A DNA stretch of 64,000 nucleotides, taken from positions 62,001 to 126,000 of the forward strand of contig CAVXWX010000001.1 in NCBI GenBank assembly GCA_963765555.1, given 5' to 3'. Below the pieces are notes generated by a model. The model was not told the origin of the DNA and searched no databases. It saw nothing but the letters and a program-made list of their open reading frames with translations. Shown here one piece after another: positions 27,596 to 37,564 of the stretch (within the stretch, counting starts at the first letter, position 1; each line of letters starts with the position of its first letter). This DNA comes from JL08 sp963765555. GTDB taxonomy: Bacteria > Pseudomonadota > Alphaproteobacteria > Rhodobacterales > Rhodobacteraceae. The position numbers and the translations under genes were made by a program.

Positions 27596-28658
27596 TTATG
27601 TTCCGTTCCGTAAATCATAGGCTTTGCGCATCACGGTGGGCAGGTCAGAGGGGCGGAACCTGTCACGCTCCAGAAAAACACCCCTGTCCACCGGATGATC
27701 GTGGGCGAACGGTCGCGGTCCTGACGCTCAGGATCAGGTGGAAATGGGTAAAAGTATGGCGCACCTCGGTTCGGGTGTCGTTCCAGTCCGCAACGCAGGG
27801 CGGGGTGTCCTTGGGCGCGGTTTCTGCCCACTCCGATCCGGGCCAGCCCAGCATACCGCCCAGCAATCCCGCATCGGGGCGGCGTTCCAGCAGAACTGCG
27901 CCATCGCTGCGTTCGACAAGATAGACAATACCGTAGCGTGTCGGTTTGGGTTTCTTTGGTGTTTTCTTGGGCAGGTCGGCCGCGGTGCCCTGCGCGCGCG
28001 CAACGCAGGGCGCGCGCCACGGGCAAATCCCGCAGGCGGGTGATTTCGGGGTGCAGATCGTCGCGCCCAAATCCATCACGGCCTGCGCGTAATCCCCCGG
28101 TCGGGCTTGCGGGGTCAGCGTGTCGGCCAAGGCCGTCAATTCCGGTTTGGCGGCGGGCAGGGGCGTGTGAACATCAAACATCCGCGCCATCACCCGTTCC
28201 ACATTGCCGTCCACAACCACATGGCGCAGATCAAACGCGATCGAGGATATCGCCGCCGCCGTATAAGGCCCGATACCGGGCAAAGCGATCAGCGCGTCGT
28301 AATCGGGCGGAAACCGGCCCCCATGATCGGCCACCACCTGGCGCGCACATTTCAACAGGTTGCGGGCGCGGGCGTAATAGCCCAATCCGGCCCATTCGCC
28401 CATCACATCGCTGTCCTCTGCCGCCGCCAGATCGGCAACAGTCGGCCAGCGTGCCGTGAAGCGTAGGAAATAATCGCGCACGGCGGCCACAGTTGTTTGT
28501 TGCAACATGATTTCCGACAACCAGACCTGATAGGGATCAGGGCACACACCGGCCTTGCGCGCGGCAGGTGGCACCCGCCACGGCATGTCGCGCGCATGCC
28601 GGTCATACCAGTGCAAAAGGTCCTGGGCCAACGCATCCGGGGCAGGCAGGTCACGCAA
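27596..28658 (-). CDS. mutY: A/G-specific adenine glycosylase MutY, one frameshift
   Basis: The repair enzyme that removes A opposite 8-oxoG. Visible: catalytic E49 in LSEIMLQQT, helix-hairpin-helix LPGIGPYTA near 126, catalytic D150 in VVVDGNVERV, and [4Fe-4S] cysteines 202, 209, 212 and 218. A NUDIX-like C-terminal domain begins near YGIVYLVERSDG. The uninterrupted frame stops at 27663, but shortening GCCC by one base near 27706 restores a longer C-terminus ending in SDLPTVMRKAYDLRNGT with a stop at 27596, giving about 353 residues. It is divergent from the DUF721 gene. Confidence 0.92.
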
Positions 28659-28741
28659 TGTTTATACTCCTGTCAGGTCGGTTTCACTGGCGCTGGATCA
28701 TCCGTTCACTAAAGTAGCGCACAACGCGGAGAACCAAAACC

Positions 28742-29251
28742 ATGACCTTGAAGCAGGGCGGAACCAAGGGATTCAAGCGGACCGCAACGCTGTTGACGGA
28801 TCGTATCCGCCGCGCGGGTGAAACGCGCGGCTTTGCCGTCAGCCGTGTGCTGACAGGCTGGCCCGAAATCGTTGGCGAAGATGTTGCCGCCATCGCGCGC
28901 CCCGTCAATGTCAGCTACGGGCGCGGCGGGTTTGGTGCAACGCTGACGGTGCTGACAACCGGCGCACAGGCTCCGATGCTGGAAATGCAAAAGGAACAAC
29001 TGCGCGCCAAGGTGAATGCCGTTTACGGCTACAATGCCATTTCCCGCATTCGCATCACGCAAACCGCGCCCACCGGCTTTTCCGAAGGTCAGGCCCAGTT
29101 CGATATGCGCGCCAAATCGCCCGCCGAACAACCGCCCGATCCCGCATTGGAACAGGCCGCGCGCGAGGTTGCGAAATCGGTCGAAAACGAAAACCTGCGT
29201 TCCGCGCTGGAACTGCTGGGTAAAAACGTTCTATCAAAAGCAAAACGCTAG
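28742..29251 (+). CDS. DUF721 (DciA-like) protein
   Basis: The 169-residue protein matches DUF721: an N-terminal GFAVSRVLTGWPEIVGEDVAAIARPV segment and a central hydrophobic VLTTGAQAPMLEMQKEQLRAKVNAVYGY. Related DciA proteins load or operate the replicative helicase in bacteria that lack DnaC, but the family is broad and this member has an acidic extended C-terminus. It is followed after 13 bases by a DsbA-like gene, a common Rhodobacterales order. Confidence 0.85.
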   Translation: MTLKQGGTKGFKRTATLLTDRIRRAGETRGFAVSRVLTGWPEIVGEDVAAIARPVNVSYGRGGFGATLTVLTTGAQAPMLEMQKEQLRAKVNAVYGYNAISRIRITQTAPTGFSEGQAQFDMRAKSPAEQPPDPALEQAAREVAKSVENENLRSALELLGKNVLSKAKR

Positions 29252-29264
29252 GAAAGGATCCGCT

Positions 29265-29930
29265 ATGAAGCGTGTGATCGCCGTCATTTGTGCTGCCGTA
29301 ACCCTGGGCATCGGGGCCGTCTGGTTCGCCGGTACCTCGTCTACCCCGCCCAATCCGTTGGTCGGGGCTGCCAATGCCCAACAGGCGGCAGATGTGGACA
29401 TCTCTACAATCACCGAAATGGTGCAGGGCGATGAAAACGCGCCTGTCACCATCATTGAATATGCCTCCTACACCTGCCCGCATTGCGCGTCATTTCACAC
29501 CGGTCCCTATAAACAGCTCAAGGCCGATTATATCGACACCGGCAAGGTAAAGTTCATCTACCGCGAAGTGTATTTCGACCGCTTCGGCCTTTGGGCGTCG
29601 ATGATCGCCCGCTGCGCCGGACCGGATCGCTTTTTCGGCGTGTCCGATCTGCTGTATTCCGGACAGCAAACATGGGCGCGCGCCGGTGATCCCAACCAGA
29701 TCGTCGAAGAATTGCGCAAAATCGGGCGACTGGCCGGCGTCAGCGAGGATCAGTTGACCGCCTGTTTGCAGGATGCGGACAAGGCGCAAACGCTGGTGGC
29801 ATGGTATCAGGCCAACGCCGAAGCGGACGATATCACCTCGACCCCGACATTCATTATCGACGGCACCAAATATTCGAACCTCAGCTATGATGATATGTCG
29901 GCGCGGATCGAAACTGCATTGGGCAACTGA
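29265..29930 (+). CDS. DsbA-family periplasmic thiol oxidoreductase
   Basis: The 221-residue protein has an N-terminal membrane anchor/signal (residues 1-23) and a thioredoxin-fold domain of the DsbA/Com1-like Thioredoxin_4 type, with the active site CPHC at 71-74 in YASYTCPHCASFH and the cis-Pro loop TSTPTFIIDG near 191. It should introduce or reshuffle disulfides in exported proteins. Start ATG 29265 with GGAAAGGA upstream. Its stop overlaps the CoA-transferase start as TGATG. Confidence 0.9.
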   Translation: MKRVIAVICAAVTLGIGAVWFAGTSSTPPNPLVGAANAQQAADVDISTITEMVQGDENAPVTIIEYASYTCPHCASFHTGPYKQLKADYIDTGKVKFIYREVYFDRFGLWASMIARCAGPDRFFGVSDLLYSGQQTWARAGDPNQIVEELRKIGRLAGVSEDQLTACLQDADKAQTLVAWYQANAEADDITSTPTFIIDGTKYSNLSYDDMSARIETALGN

Positions 29931-31048
29931 TGCCGGGGCCGCTTGCTGGGCTGAAAGTCATCGAACTGGCGCGTATTCTGGCCGGCCCCTGGGCCGGTCA
30001 GACGCTGTCGGATCTGGGGGCCGAAGTGATCAAGGTGGAATCGCCCGCTGGCGATGACACCCGCAAATGGGGCCCGCCCTTTGTCACCCGTGATGCGGAT
30101 ATCTCGGCCGCCTATTTCCATTCGTGCAATCGGGGCAAGGCGTCGGTCACCGTCGATTTTTCCACGCCCGAGGGACAGGACCAGATCAAATCGCTGATCG
30201 CGGATGCCGATATCCTGATCGAGAATTTCAAAAAGGGCGGTCTGGCCAAATACGGTCTGGCCTATAGCGACCTGCACAAGATCAATCCGCGCCTGATCTA
30301 TTGTTCGATCACCGGTTTCGGGCAGGATGGTCCCTATTCCCACCGCGCAGGGTATGATTTCATCATTCAGGGCATGTCAGGCCTGATGTCGATCACAGGA
30401 GAGGCGGATGGCCAGCCGCAGAAATCCGGCGTGGCGATCACCGATATTTTCACCGGCGTCTATGCCACCACCGCCATTCTGGCCGCCGTGCACCAGCGTC
30501 AGTCGACAGGGCAGGGCCAGTATATCGATATGTCGCTGCTGGATGTGGCCGTGTCCGTCACCGCCAATCAGGCGATGAACTATCTGGTTACAGGCACCCC
30601 GCCGGGCCGCATGGGCAATGCCCATCCCAACCTGACCCCCTATCAGGTGTTTGATTGCGCCGACGGGCATATCATCATCGCCACCGGCAATGACGGCCAG
30701 TACCAGCGCCTGTGCCGCTTGCTGGGGCTGGAGGATATGGCCGAGGCGCCGGAGTTTCTGACCAATGCCAAACGCATTGAAAACCGCGCCGACATGACAG
30801 CCCGCCTGACCGGGGCCACATCAAAGCGCACCAAGGCCGATCTGCTGGCCGCCTGTGAAGCCCAAGGCGTGCCCGCCGGCCCGATCAACACATTGGACGA
30901 GGTGATGGCCGACCCGCAGGTCGTTGCGCGCGGGATGCAGATCGAACTGGATGGCGTTCCGGGCGTACGCTCGCCGTTCCGCTTTTCCGATTCCAATCTG
31001 GCCCTGCACCGCCCTGCGCCCAAACTGGGCGAAGACAATTCAGGCTGA
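29930..31048 (+). CDS. CaiB/BaiF family III CoA-transferase
   Basis: This 372-residue protein shows the family III signs: LAGLKVIELARILAGPWAGQTLSDLGAEVIKVESP at the N-terminus, NRGKASVTVDFSTPEGQ, GYDFIIQGMSGLMSITGE and a probable catalytic Asp in QYIDMSLLDVAVS near residue 198. It moves CoA between carboxylic acids such as oxalate/formate, succinate/methylated dicarboxylates or carnitine derivatives; the acid cannot be predicted. It is translationally coupled to the DsbA-like gene, an unrelated function, so the link is probably genomic convenience. Confidence 0.9.
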   Translation: MPGPLAGLKVIELARILAGPWAGQTLSDLGAEVIKVESPAGDDTRKWGPPFVTRDADISAAYFHSCNRGKASVTVDFSTPEGQDQIKSLIADADILIENFKKGGLAKYGLAYSDLHKINPRLIYCSITGFGQDGPYSHRAGYDFIIQGMSGLMSITGEADGQPQKSGVAITDIFTGVYATTAILAAVHQRQSTGQGQYIDMSLLDVAVSVTANQAMNYLVTGTPPGRMGNAHPNLTPYQVFDCADGHIIIATGNDGQYQRLCRLLGLEDMAEAPEFLTNAKRIENRADMTARLTGATSKRTKADLLAACEAQGVPAGPINTLDEVMADPQVVARGMQIELDGVPGVRSPFRFSDSNLALHRPAPKLGEDNSG

Positions 31049-31050
31049 CC

Positions 31051-31093
31051 AAACAAAAATAAACCGCCGGAACGATTTATGTCGTCCCGGCGG
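31051..31093 (-). terminator. Terminator of gabD (possibly bidirectional)
   Basis: CCGCCGGAACGA (31064-31075) and TCGTCCCGGCGG (31082-31093) form a 12-bp stem with one mismatch and a 6-base loop. On the minus strand it is followed by TTTATTTTTG, which fits termination of the gabD transcript. On the plus strand it lies 15 bases after the CoA-transferase stop but lacks a T-run. Confidence 0.8.
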
Positions 31094-31119
31094 CTTATGG
31101 GGTCCAGCGCGGTCGCGGT

Positions 31120-32598
31120 CTAGACGCTCATGCAGATGTATTTCATCTCCAGATAATCCTCGATGCCGTGATGGCTGCCTTCGCGGCCCAGACCGGATTG
31201 CTTGACGCCGCCGAAGGGGCCGACTTCGGTGGAAATGATGCCGGTGTTCACACCGACAATCCCGTATTCCAGCGCCTCGGCGACCTTGTAAACGCGGCTC
31301 AGGTCCTTGGCATAGAAATACGAGGCCAGACCAAAGATCGTGTCATTGGCCATTGCGATCACTTCGTCTTCGTCCTCGAACTTGAACAGCGGTGCCAGCG
31401 GGCCAAAGGTTTCTTCCTGTGCCACTTTCATGTCCTGCGTCACACCCGCAACGATGGTGGGCTGAAAGAACGTCCCGCCCAGCGCATGGGGTTTGCCGCC
31501 GGTCAGAACGCTGCCGCCATGTTTCGTCACGTCCTCGATATGTTCGACAACCTTGTCGACCGCATCGGCATTGATCAGCGGGCCGGTTGTGACGCCATCG
31601 GACAGGCCATCGCCCACGTTCAGCTTGTTGACCGCGGCGGTCAGTTTTTCGGCAAAGGCATCATACACACCGGCCTGTACGTAAATCCGGTTCGCACAAA
31701 CGCAAGTCTGGCCGTTGTTGCGGAACTTGCACAGCATCGCGCCTTCGACAGCGGCATCCAGATCGGCATCGTCAAACACGATGAACGGCGCGTTGCCACC
31801 CAGTTCCATGCTGCATTTCATCACCTGATCGGCGGCCTGACGCAGCAGGATGCGGCCCACTTCGGTCGATCCGGTAAAGGTCAGCTTGCGCACGGCAGGG
31901 TTTTCGCAGAATTCCTTGCCGATCTCGGACGATCGCGAAGACGGCACAACGTTGAACACGCCCGCCGGAATGCCCGCGCGTTCGGCCAGCACGGCCAGAA
32001 CGGTGGCCGACAACGGCGTTTCCGCCGCAGGGCGTGCCACAAACGCGCAGCCCGCCGCCAGTGCGGGGGCGGCCTTGCGGGTGATCATCGCATTGGGGAA
32101 GTTCCACGGTGTGATCGATGCGGCCACGCCGATGGGCTGCTTGATCACGGTGATCCGCTTGTCACGCTGGTGGCCGGGAATGGTTTCACCGTACACCCGT
32201 TTGGCCTGTTCACCGAAAAATTCGACAAAGGATGCGCCGTATACAATCTCGCCCTTGGCCTCGGCCAGCGGCTTGCCCTGTTCGGCGGTCAGGATCATCG
32301 CCAGATCATCGGCGTTTTCGATCATCAGATCGAACCATTTGCGCAATACGGCGGCGCGTTCCTTGCCGGTCCACTTGGCCCAGTCCTTTTGCGCGGCTTC
32401 GGCCTGTGCAATCGCACCGGCCACCTGCGCACGGCTTAAATCGGCAACCGCGGCCACCACATCGCCGCGCGCGGGGTTGGACACATCAAACGTCGCGCCC
32501 CCGTCGCCATCCACCCATTGCCCGCCAATATAGCCCTGGGTCGCCAGAAGGCCGGGATCTTTCAAAAGTGATTTCAGGTCTGTTGTCGCATCAAGCAT
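31120..32598 (-). CDS. gabD: NAD(P)-dependent succinate-semialdehyde dehydrogenase family
   Basis: Start at ATG 32598 (492 residues), with AAGGGA 7 bases upstream; a GTG directly before it is less well spaced. Aldehyde dehydrogenase signs: TPWNFPNAMITRK, FTGSTEVGR, the general base in MELGG (E265) and the nucleophile C299 in NNGQTCVC. The NGQTCVCANR context and the C-terminal KQSGLGREGSHHGIEDYLEMKYICM are typical of GabD-type succinate/glutarate-semialdehyde dehydrogenases. It would feed semialdehydes from amine or GABA catabolism to the TCA cycle. Standing alone, it may or may not serve the catabolic island at 7-22 kb. Confidence 0.9.
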   Translation of the reverse strand: MLDATTDLKSLLKDPGLLATQGYIGGQWVDGDGGATFDVSNPARGDVVAAVADLSRAQVAGAIAQAEAAQKDWAKWTGKERAAVLRKWFDLMIENADDLAMILTAEQGKPLAEAKGEIVYGASFVEFFGEQAKRVYGETIPGHQRDKRITVIKQPIGVAASITPWNFPNAMITRKAAPALAAGCAFVARPAAETPLSATVLAVLAERAGIPAGVFNVVPSSRSSEIGKEFCENPAVRKLTFTGSTEVGRILLRQAADQVMKCSMELGGNAPFIVFDDADLDAAVEGAMLCKFRNNGQTCVCANRIYVQAGVYDAFAEKLTAAVNKLNVGDGLSDGVTTGPLINADAVDKVVEHIEDVTKHGGSVLTGGKPHALGGTFFQPTIVAGVTQDMKVAQEETFGPLAPLFKFEDEDEVIAMANDTIFGLASYFYAKDLSRVYKVAEALEYGIVGVNTGIISTEVGPFGGVKQSGLGREGSHHGIEDYLEMKYICMSV

Positions 32599-32766
32599 CA
32601 CACGCTCCCTTCATGTTTGGTGTTGCAGCACCCAAAGCAAGTCGCACGGCATTTGTCCAGAGCCTCGTGCAGAGCAATGGCAAACCCGCGAAGGTGCGCC
32701 CGTGATCACAAACGCACCGCCACCCGAAAGCGGCGTGACACCCGTATTTGGGGCAAAAAGAAAGCG

Positions 32767-33108
32767 TCAGAGCCGGATCACATAATCCTTGGTGGTGGTT
32801 TCCAGCACCTCCCACGTGCCCGAAAACCCGGGACGCAGAATGAAACTGTCACCCGCTGTCACCGTGACCGGCGCGCCGCCGTCTTCGGTGACAATGGATG
32901 TGCCCGACAGGATGCGGCAATATTCCCATTCGTCATAGGACATGCGCCATTTGCCCGGTGTGGATTGCCAGATGCCACAATATAGCCCGTCGCGTTCCTC
33001 AAGGTTCCACGTGGTGAACTTCGGATCGCCCGAGATCAGTTTTTCGGGCGCGGGGGCGTCGTATTCCGGATCGCAGTCCGGTGTTACAGGAAGCATATGC
33101 AATGTCAT
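32767..33108 (-). CDS. Single-domain cupin protein (EutQ/DUF861 type)
   Basis: The 113-residue protein is one cupin domain: WNLEERDGLYCGIWQSTPGKWRMSYDEWEYCRILSG followed by VTVTAGDSFILRPGFSGTWEVLE. Proteins of this type (DUF861, cupin_3) are related to ureidoglycine aminohydrolase and EutQ and often act on small nitrogenous molecules or simply bind metal. The 168 bases between it and gabD hold no gene and no clear hairpin. Function unknown. Confidence 0.8.
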   Translation of the reverse strand: MTLHMLPVTPDCDPEYDAPAPEKLISGDPKFTTWNLEERDGLYCGIWQSTPGKWRMSYDEWEYCRILSGTSIVTEDGGAPVTVTAGDSFILRPGFSGTWEVLETTTKDYVIRL

Positions 33109-33223
33109 GTCAGGGCCATCGGGGTTAGGAGATCGGACTTATGATATACGCCATTGCAAGGCGGCTGCAACGCGCGCTCTTTCAATTGAAGCAATGATTT
33201 GCGAGAGTTTTTTCCGACAGGTT

Positions 33224-33292
33224 GGAATGTTTGGATGTAAATCCGCGTAACATTCCCTATATCGGGGGTAACAGTTTGGAAAAAGGAATGTT
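33224..33292. repeat. Three copies of GGAATGTT upstream of the AAA-ATPase cluster
   Basis: GGAATGTT occurs at 33224-33231 and 33285-33292, and as its complement AACATTCC at 33249-33256. The first two form an inverted repeat separated by 17 bases; the third covers the ribosome binding site of the coiled-coil gene (start 33295). This could be an operator region for the cluster. Only the repetition is seen; the binding protein is unknown. Confidence 0.5.
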
Positions 33293-33294
33293 TC

Positions 33295-34372
33295 ATGGCC
33301 AATTTTGACGCACAGGTGAAAGAATCTCAGGCTCAGGTGGCCGAGGCGCAGGCGAAAATTACCGAGCTGACCAGCCGGATCGAAACCGCGCGGGCCAAGA
33401 TGAAATCCGGCGATGACGCGATGATCGATATCGAAAATGCCACGCTGGACGATGTGCACGCGCATACGGATGTGATGAACGCCAACATCGCCGAACTGAT
33501 CATGGGGCTGGATGATGTGACGGCGGCCTTTTCCAAAGATTTTGACGAAATGCGCAATAAAACCGGCTGGGAAAGCTTTGTCGGCGTGTTTTCGAAGGGC
33601 AAATCCGATTCTATGCGGCAGGAACGCATGCGCACCGCGTCGATCGACGACAAGTTGCAGGACCTGATCGGCAAATCCGACGTGATCGTGCAATTGCTGG
33701 AAGGCCAGTTGAAAATGCTGGAAGACCAGAAGCACCAAGGTCGAAGGCAACCTGTCCGAAACGCTGGACGAGCGCGAACTCACAGTCGGCGAACTGGAAG
33801 CCACGCGCGCGGAAATTCTGGGCATGGACCCCAAGATCATCGCGCTGGAAAACAAGATCGCGGTGGAACAGGACGCTGCCGCGCGCACCAAGCTGGAAAC
33901 CGAACTGGCGGCGCTGAACACCAAATACAACGCGATGGTGCAGGACGAACAGGTCAAGCTGGCGAAATCCCAGACGCTGGAACGCTATATCGAAAAGGGC
34001 AAGACCTGGATCGATTAGCTGCAAAATCAGGCGGCGACGCAGATGGTGCTGATCAACAAGCTGCAGACCGACACCAAGCAGCGCGTGGTTCTGTATGATG
34101 CGCTGTCCAAATCGCTGAAGACCGCGCAGCAACAGGATGTGGCCCACCGGATCAACGAAATCGGCGTGCAGACCGACCAGGAGGCGCAGACCGCCATGGC
34201 GGCGATCGGGACGGCCACGAACCAGCGGATGGCCGACATGATGGAAGCGCACGAAGACCACATGGTGTTCGCGCGCGAGGTGCTGGAGGCCAAGGCCAAG
34301 GCCGACGAACGGTTTGCCCGCCGGTTCGAAAAGATCATCGAAAAGCACGACAAGAACCTTTACGGCGGATAG
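33295..34372 (+). CDS. Coiled-coil protein of unknown function (one frameshift, one in-frame TAG)
   Basis: Joined, the frames give about 358 residues, almost entirely charged helix with heptad character: QVAEAQAKITELTSRIETARAK at the start, KIIALENKIAVEQDAAARTK in the middle and ADERFARRFEKIIEKHD near the end. The frame shifts near 33733 (ACC in place of AC). A separate TAG at 34016-34018 (after GKTWID) interrupts the second frame, which then continues in phase to 34372. A homopolymer slip cannot explain this TAG, so it may be a base error or a real nonsense mutation. First gene of a tightly packed cluster; the next ATG follows its stop directly. I do not recognise a named family; TelA-like architecture is only a loose resemblance. 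Confidence 0.7.
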
Positions 34373-35542
34373 ATGTCAGAGCCTGTCTCACCGGATCGCG
34401 ACCATGTCGGCCTGACCGATCCTTTTGCATCGCGCCGGTATTTCGAAAAGTTCGAGGCGATCATCGCCCATATGACCCGTGTGGCGGGGGTGATGGAGGC
34501 CGAAGGCAGCCTGAGCAAGGACGAGGTCAAGGTTCTGGCGCGCTATGGCGCGGCGCTGAGCTATACGTTTCGCGCGCTGAGCCTGAAATACCTGCTGGTC
34601 GGGCGGGATACGGGGCGGTTTTTCGGATCTCTGTCGATGGATGCCCACGAAAGCGGGTTTCCGGTGGCCGCCGAATTGCTGACCATGGCCAATGACGCGC
34701 AACAGGCCGCGCGGCATCTGGAGAACATGCCGAGTGCAGAGGCGCTGAAAAACCAGATGGTGCGCCAGATCATCGGTGATCTGGAATTGCCGACCAAACT
34801 GCAATTCGCGCTGTCCCAGCGGCTTTATTACGAAGAATTGCTGCGCGGGCATCTGTTCTGGGCGCAAAACGATCCGCAGGCCGTGTGGACGGGCAATATA
34901 TCCGAAGAGCGGCGCACGTTCCTGCTGCACTGGGCGGTCTATGACAGCCAGATCAACCTGCCGACGATCTACCTGATGGAGGTCGAGGACAGCGGCAAGA
35001 CCGCCCTGCCCAAGGACCAGAACCGCTGGCCCGAGGCGCAGGCGCATCTGATGGCGCAAAGCCTTGGCGGGTTGAAACTGTTGACCATCGCGCAGGGCTT
35101 TGACCGTGATTTTGACGACCTGCACCCCAAACGCCTGCGCCGGTTCCACATCGGCCCGATGTATTCGAACGCCTTTACCGCGCAGTCCGGCCCCCTGCGC
35201 GACGTGCTGGCCGAGGCCAAATCGCCCGAGGGGCAGGATTGGGCGCTGGTCTGGACCACGGAAGAGCTGGAAAGCGAACGGGTGATGACAGAGCGTGCCG
35301 GCTGGTTTTCAACGGTCGAGCGCGAGGTTTTCGCGCTGGACCCGTTTGCCGGGCGCGGTGTGGATACCGGCGCCACCCGCACCGAGCGCAGCATCATCCT
35401 GCCCCAGCGCCCCTATCAGGTGCTGGAAGAAAAGAACCCGCCCGGCTTTGCCAGCGTGCGGAAATTTGTCGTGAGTCCGCAAGGGCGGGTTACTGTCCTA
35501 TCGATGACAGATGCCTCCGGCGGGAGTATTTTGGGAAAGTGA
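34373..35542 (+). CDS. Uncharacterised 389-residue protein of the AAA-ATPase cluster
   Basis: An intact soluble protein with no signal peptide or membrane segment. The N-terminal half looks helical (SRRYFEKFEAIIAHMTRVAGVMEAEGSLSKDEVKVLARYGAALSY); the C-terminal half is mixed, with a repeated WTTEELESER/WFSTVEREVFALDPF character. I do not recognise a family. The start follows the coiled-coil gene stop without a gap and its stop lies 4 bases before the ATPase start, so the three are surely co-translated. The last nine codons overlap a repeat that recurs behind two other genes of the window (see 42910 and 56379). Confidence 0.8.
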   Translation: MSEPVSPDRDHVGLTDPFASRRYFEKFEAIIAHMTRVAGVMEAEGSLSKDEVKVLARYGAALSYTFRALSLKYLLVGRDTGRFFGSLSMDAHESGFPVAAELLTMANDAQQAARHLENMPSAEALKNQMVRQIIGDLELPTKLQFALSQRLYYEELLRGHLFWAQNDPQAVWTGNISEERRTFLLHWAVYDSQINLPTIYLMEVEDSGKTALPKDQNRWPEAQAHLMAQSLGGLKLLTIAQGFDRDFDDLHPKRLRRFHIGPMYSNAFTAQSGPLRDVLAEAKSPEGQDWALVWTTEELESERVMTERAGWFSTVEREVFALDPFAGRGVDTGATRTERSIILPQRPYQVLEEKNPPGFASVRKFVVSPQGRVTVLSMTDASGGSILGK

Positions 35543-35544
35543 AG
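35513..35544 (+). repeat. Gene-end repeat, copy 1
   Basis: The stretch GCCTCCGGCGGGAGTATTTT plus GGGAAAGTGAAG matches copies at 42910-42943 (minus) and 56379-56411 (plus). Shared core: CGG...AGTATTTTTGg.aaA.ATGAAG. Here it supplies the last codons of the 389-residue protein and the region before the ATPase start. Confidence 0.6.
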
Positions 35545-35546
35545 AT

Positions 35547-37482
35547 ATGAGCCTGACTTCGGACCAGATGGAATTGCGTGAAGACGATATCGTGGGGCAT
35601 TACCCTGCGGTGGGTGCGATGCTGGAAGGGTTTGACCACACGCCGCGCATCGGTGCGGCAACGCCCGACACGGGCGAGGAGAAATCCAGCGGCATCGGCA
35701 CACGTCGGCGGTTTCGCACCACCACACCGGGGCTGGTCACGCGCCCGAGTGTGCGCAGCGAAGGGGTGCAATTGCTGGCACGGATCGAAGCCGCGGATGG
35801 CGGGGATGTGCTGACCTCGCCCTTGCAGGCGACGGTGATGAACGTGCTGCGCCGGGCGCTGTCGATTGCGCTGGCGGTGGCCGATCAATATGGCGCGCAA
35901 ACCGGGCTGGGCGATCTGAAGCGGGCCAATCTGCAAGGGTCCCTGCCTGCTGCGCGCAAGACCGAATTTTCCGAATTGCTGGCGGGCGAGGCGCTGATCA
36001 CCCTGCACGTGTTTGGCAATGCCACCGCTTATCTGTTGGCCCCGCACCTGTCCGAGGTCACGGTCGAGGTGGGCGAGGTTGACGAGATATTGACCGACAA
36101 CGACCAACTGGCCCTGCACGGTGCGCTGTGGGAACTGGATCAGGATATTGCCGCCCACGCGCGCGACGACGCGCGCCTTGTCGCGACAGTGGCGGCGTTT
36201 GCCGAACAGCTGATGGAAAAGGTGGCGCTGCGCGCGCAAACCGCCGGCCGGCTGGAGCCGTTCAATGCCGCCGCCTGGCATGTCGAGGCGGATGATCTGA
36301 CGATCCGCGGGTTTTCCCCCAGTTCCAAGGCGAAATCCACCACCCTGACCATGACGTTCAAGAAACCGAACGAAGTTGTCGGCAACCACATCGCCAAATA
36401 TCAGGCGATGAAGCTGGCCAAGATGCTGATGGCCTATGATTTCGAGCGGCGTCTGAACCCGTTTGCGGAACTGGGCGGGTTTATCTTTACCTTTATGGGC
36501 GATGGCAAGCCGGGCACCGGCAAGACGACCCTGATCCAGATGATGGCGGGGATGATCAACGAATACTGCACAGTCGCGGGCTATCCGTTCCGGTACCAGA
36601 ACCTGAGCACCGACAATATCGACAGCTATCAGGGCAAATCCGGCCAGAACGCCAAGGCGTTCATCGACACGATCATCGATCCTTCGGTGATCGGGTTCGG
36701 CACGATTGACGATATTGATACGCTGGCGGGCAAACGCGGCGACAGGCAATCCAGCGCCGGCCAGCTCGAGATTACCGCCGTGCTGATGGAAAGCTTTGCC
36801 GGGGCCAATACGGTGGTGCGCGGCAATTGCACGTTCGGGATGTTTTCCAACTATCCCGAAAACGTCGATGATGCCCTGCGCCAGCGTGCCGGGGCGCGGT
36901 TTCTGGTCGACGGGCCGCATCACGCGCGAGGATTACATCGACATCCTGTATCTGCTGATGGGCAAGAACCACGATATTCCGCTGGGCGAGCACGAGGCCT
37001 ATGCCGCGCAAGAGATCAAAAAGGCGGTTGCGGCGTCTTTCGCCTCCCATGCGCGCCCGCACGAAGACGGGTTGCTGCGCGTCTATGACCGCGTCAGCAA
37101 GGACATCGGCGATCTGGATACGATTGCCAAGCTGGGCACCTACCTGAAAGGCATACAAGAGGCCGATGACAGGTTCACGGGGCGCGCGATCAAGAACATC
37201 ACGGATGCGGTCAAGGTGCGGGCGATGGATTTCGAATTGCCCGACGAATGGATGGAACAGCCCGAATTGTTCCTGTTTCAGGACTACGACACCAAAATGG
37301 CGATGATAAAGGACCTGCGCCAGCCGATCACCGTGGACATGGTGATACAGGAGATCAACCGCTACGCGGATTCAGAATTCCGCTATGCCGACAAATCCGA
37401 CGAGGCGGCGATTGAGGATATGGTGCGGGATTTCACCCGCACGGACGCGGCGAAAAAGCGGTATCTGGAGGGCAAGGGGTGA
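35547..37482 (+). CDS. AAA-type ATPase of unknown function, one frameshift
   Basis: About 644 residues after repair. The N-terminal 310 residues have no recognised domain. The ATPase core follows: Walker A GDGKPGTGKTTL near residue 322, Walker B-like FGTIDDIDTL near 388, sensor-1 region CTFGMFSNYPENVDDALRQRAGARF near 428, then a helical C-terminus. The frame shift is near 36914, where CGGGCC should be one base shorter, giving VDGRITREDYIDILYLL. The Walker B ends in DDID where DE is usual. Such ATPases remodel protein complexes; the adjacent coiled-coil and 389-residue proteins are the obvious candidates for partners. Start ATG 35547. Confidence 0.82.
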
Positions 37483-37564
37483 GGGGTGGAGCGACCATGT
37501 CAGGTAAAGCGTGTTTGTCATGTTAACCTTTTGTAAAGAAACAGTTTTCCGTAATTTTCCATCA

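Noticed and set aside
31168..32439. Long plus-strand frame of 423 codons opposite gabD
   Set aside because: It is a GC-rich antisense shadow of gabD; its peptide is His/Gln/Arg-rich with no domain, while the minus strand encodes a perfect aldehyde dehydrogenase.
35490..36923. Long minus-strand frame of 477 codons opposite the AAA-ATPase
   Set aside because: Antisense shadow: no domain, biased composition, and the plus strand carries Walker motifs and a co-directional operon.
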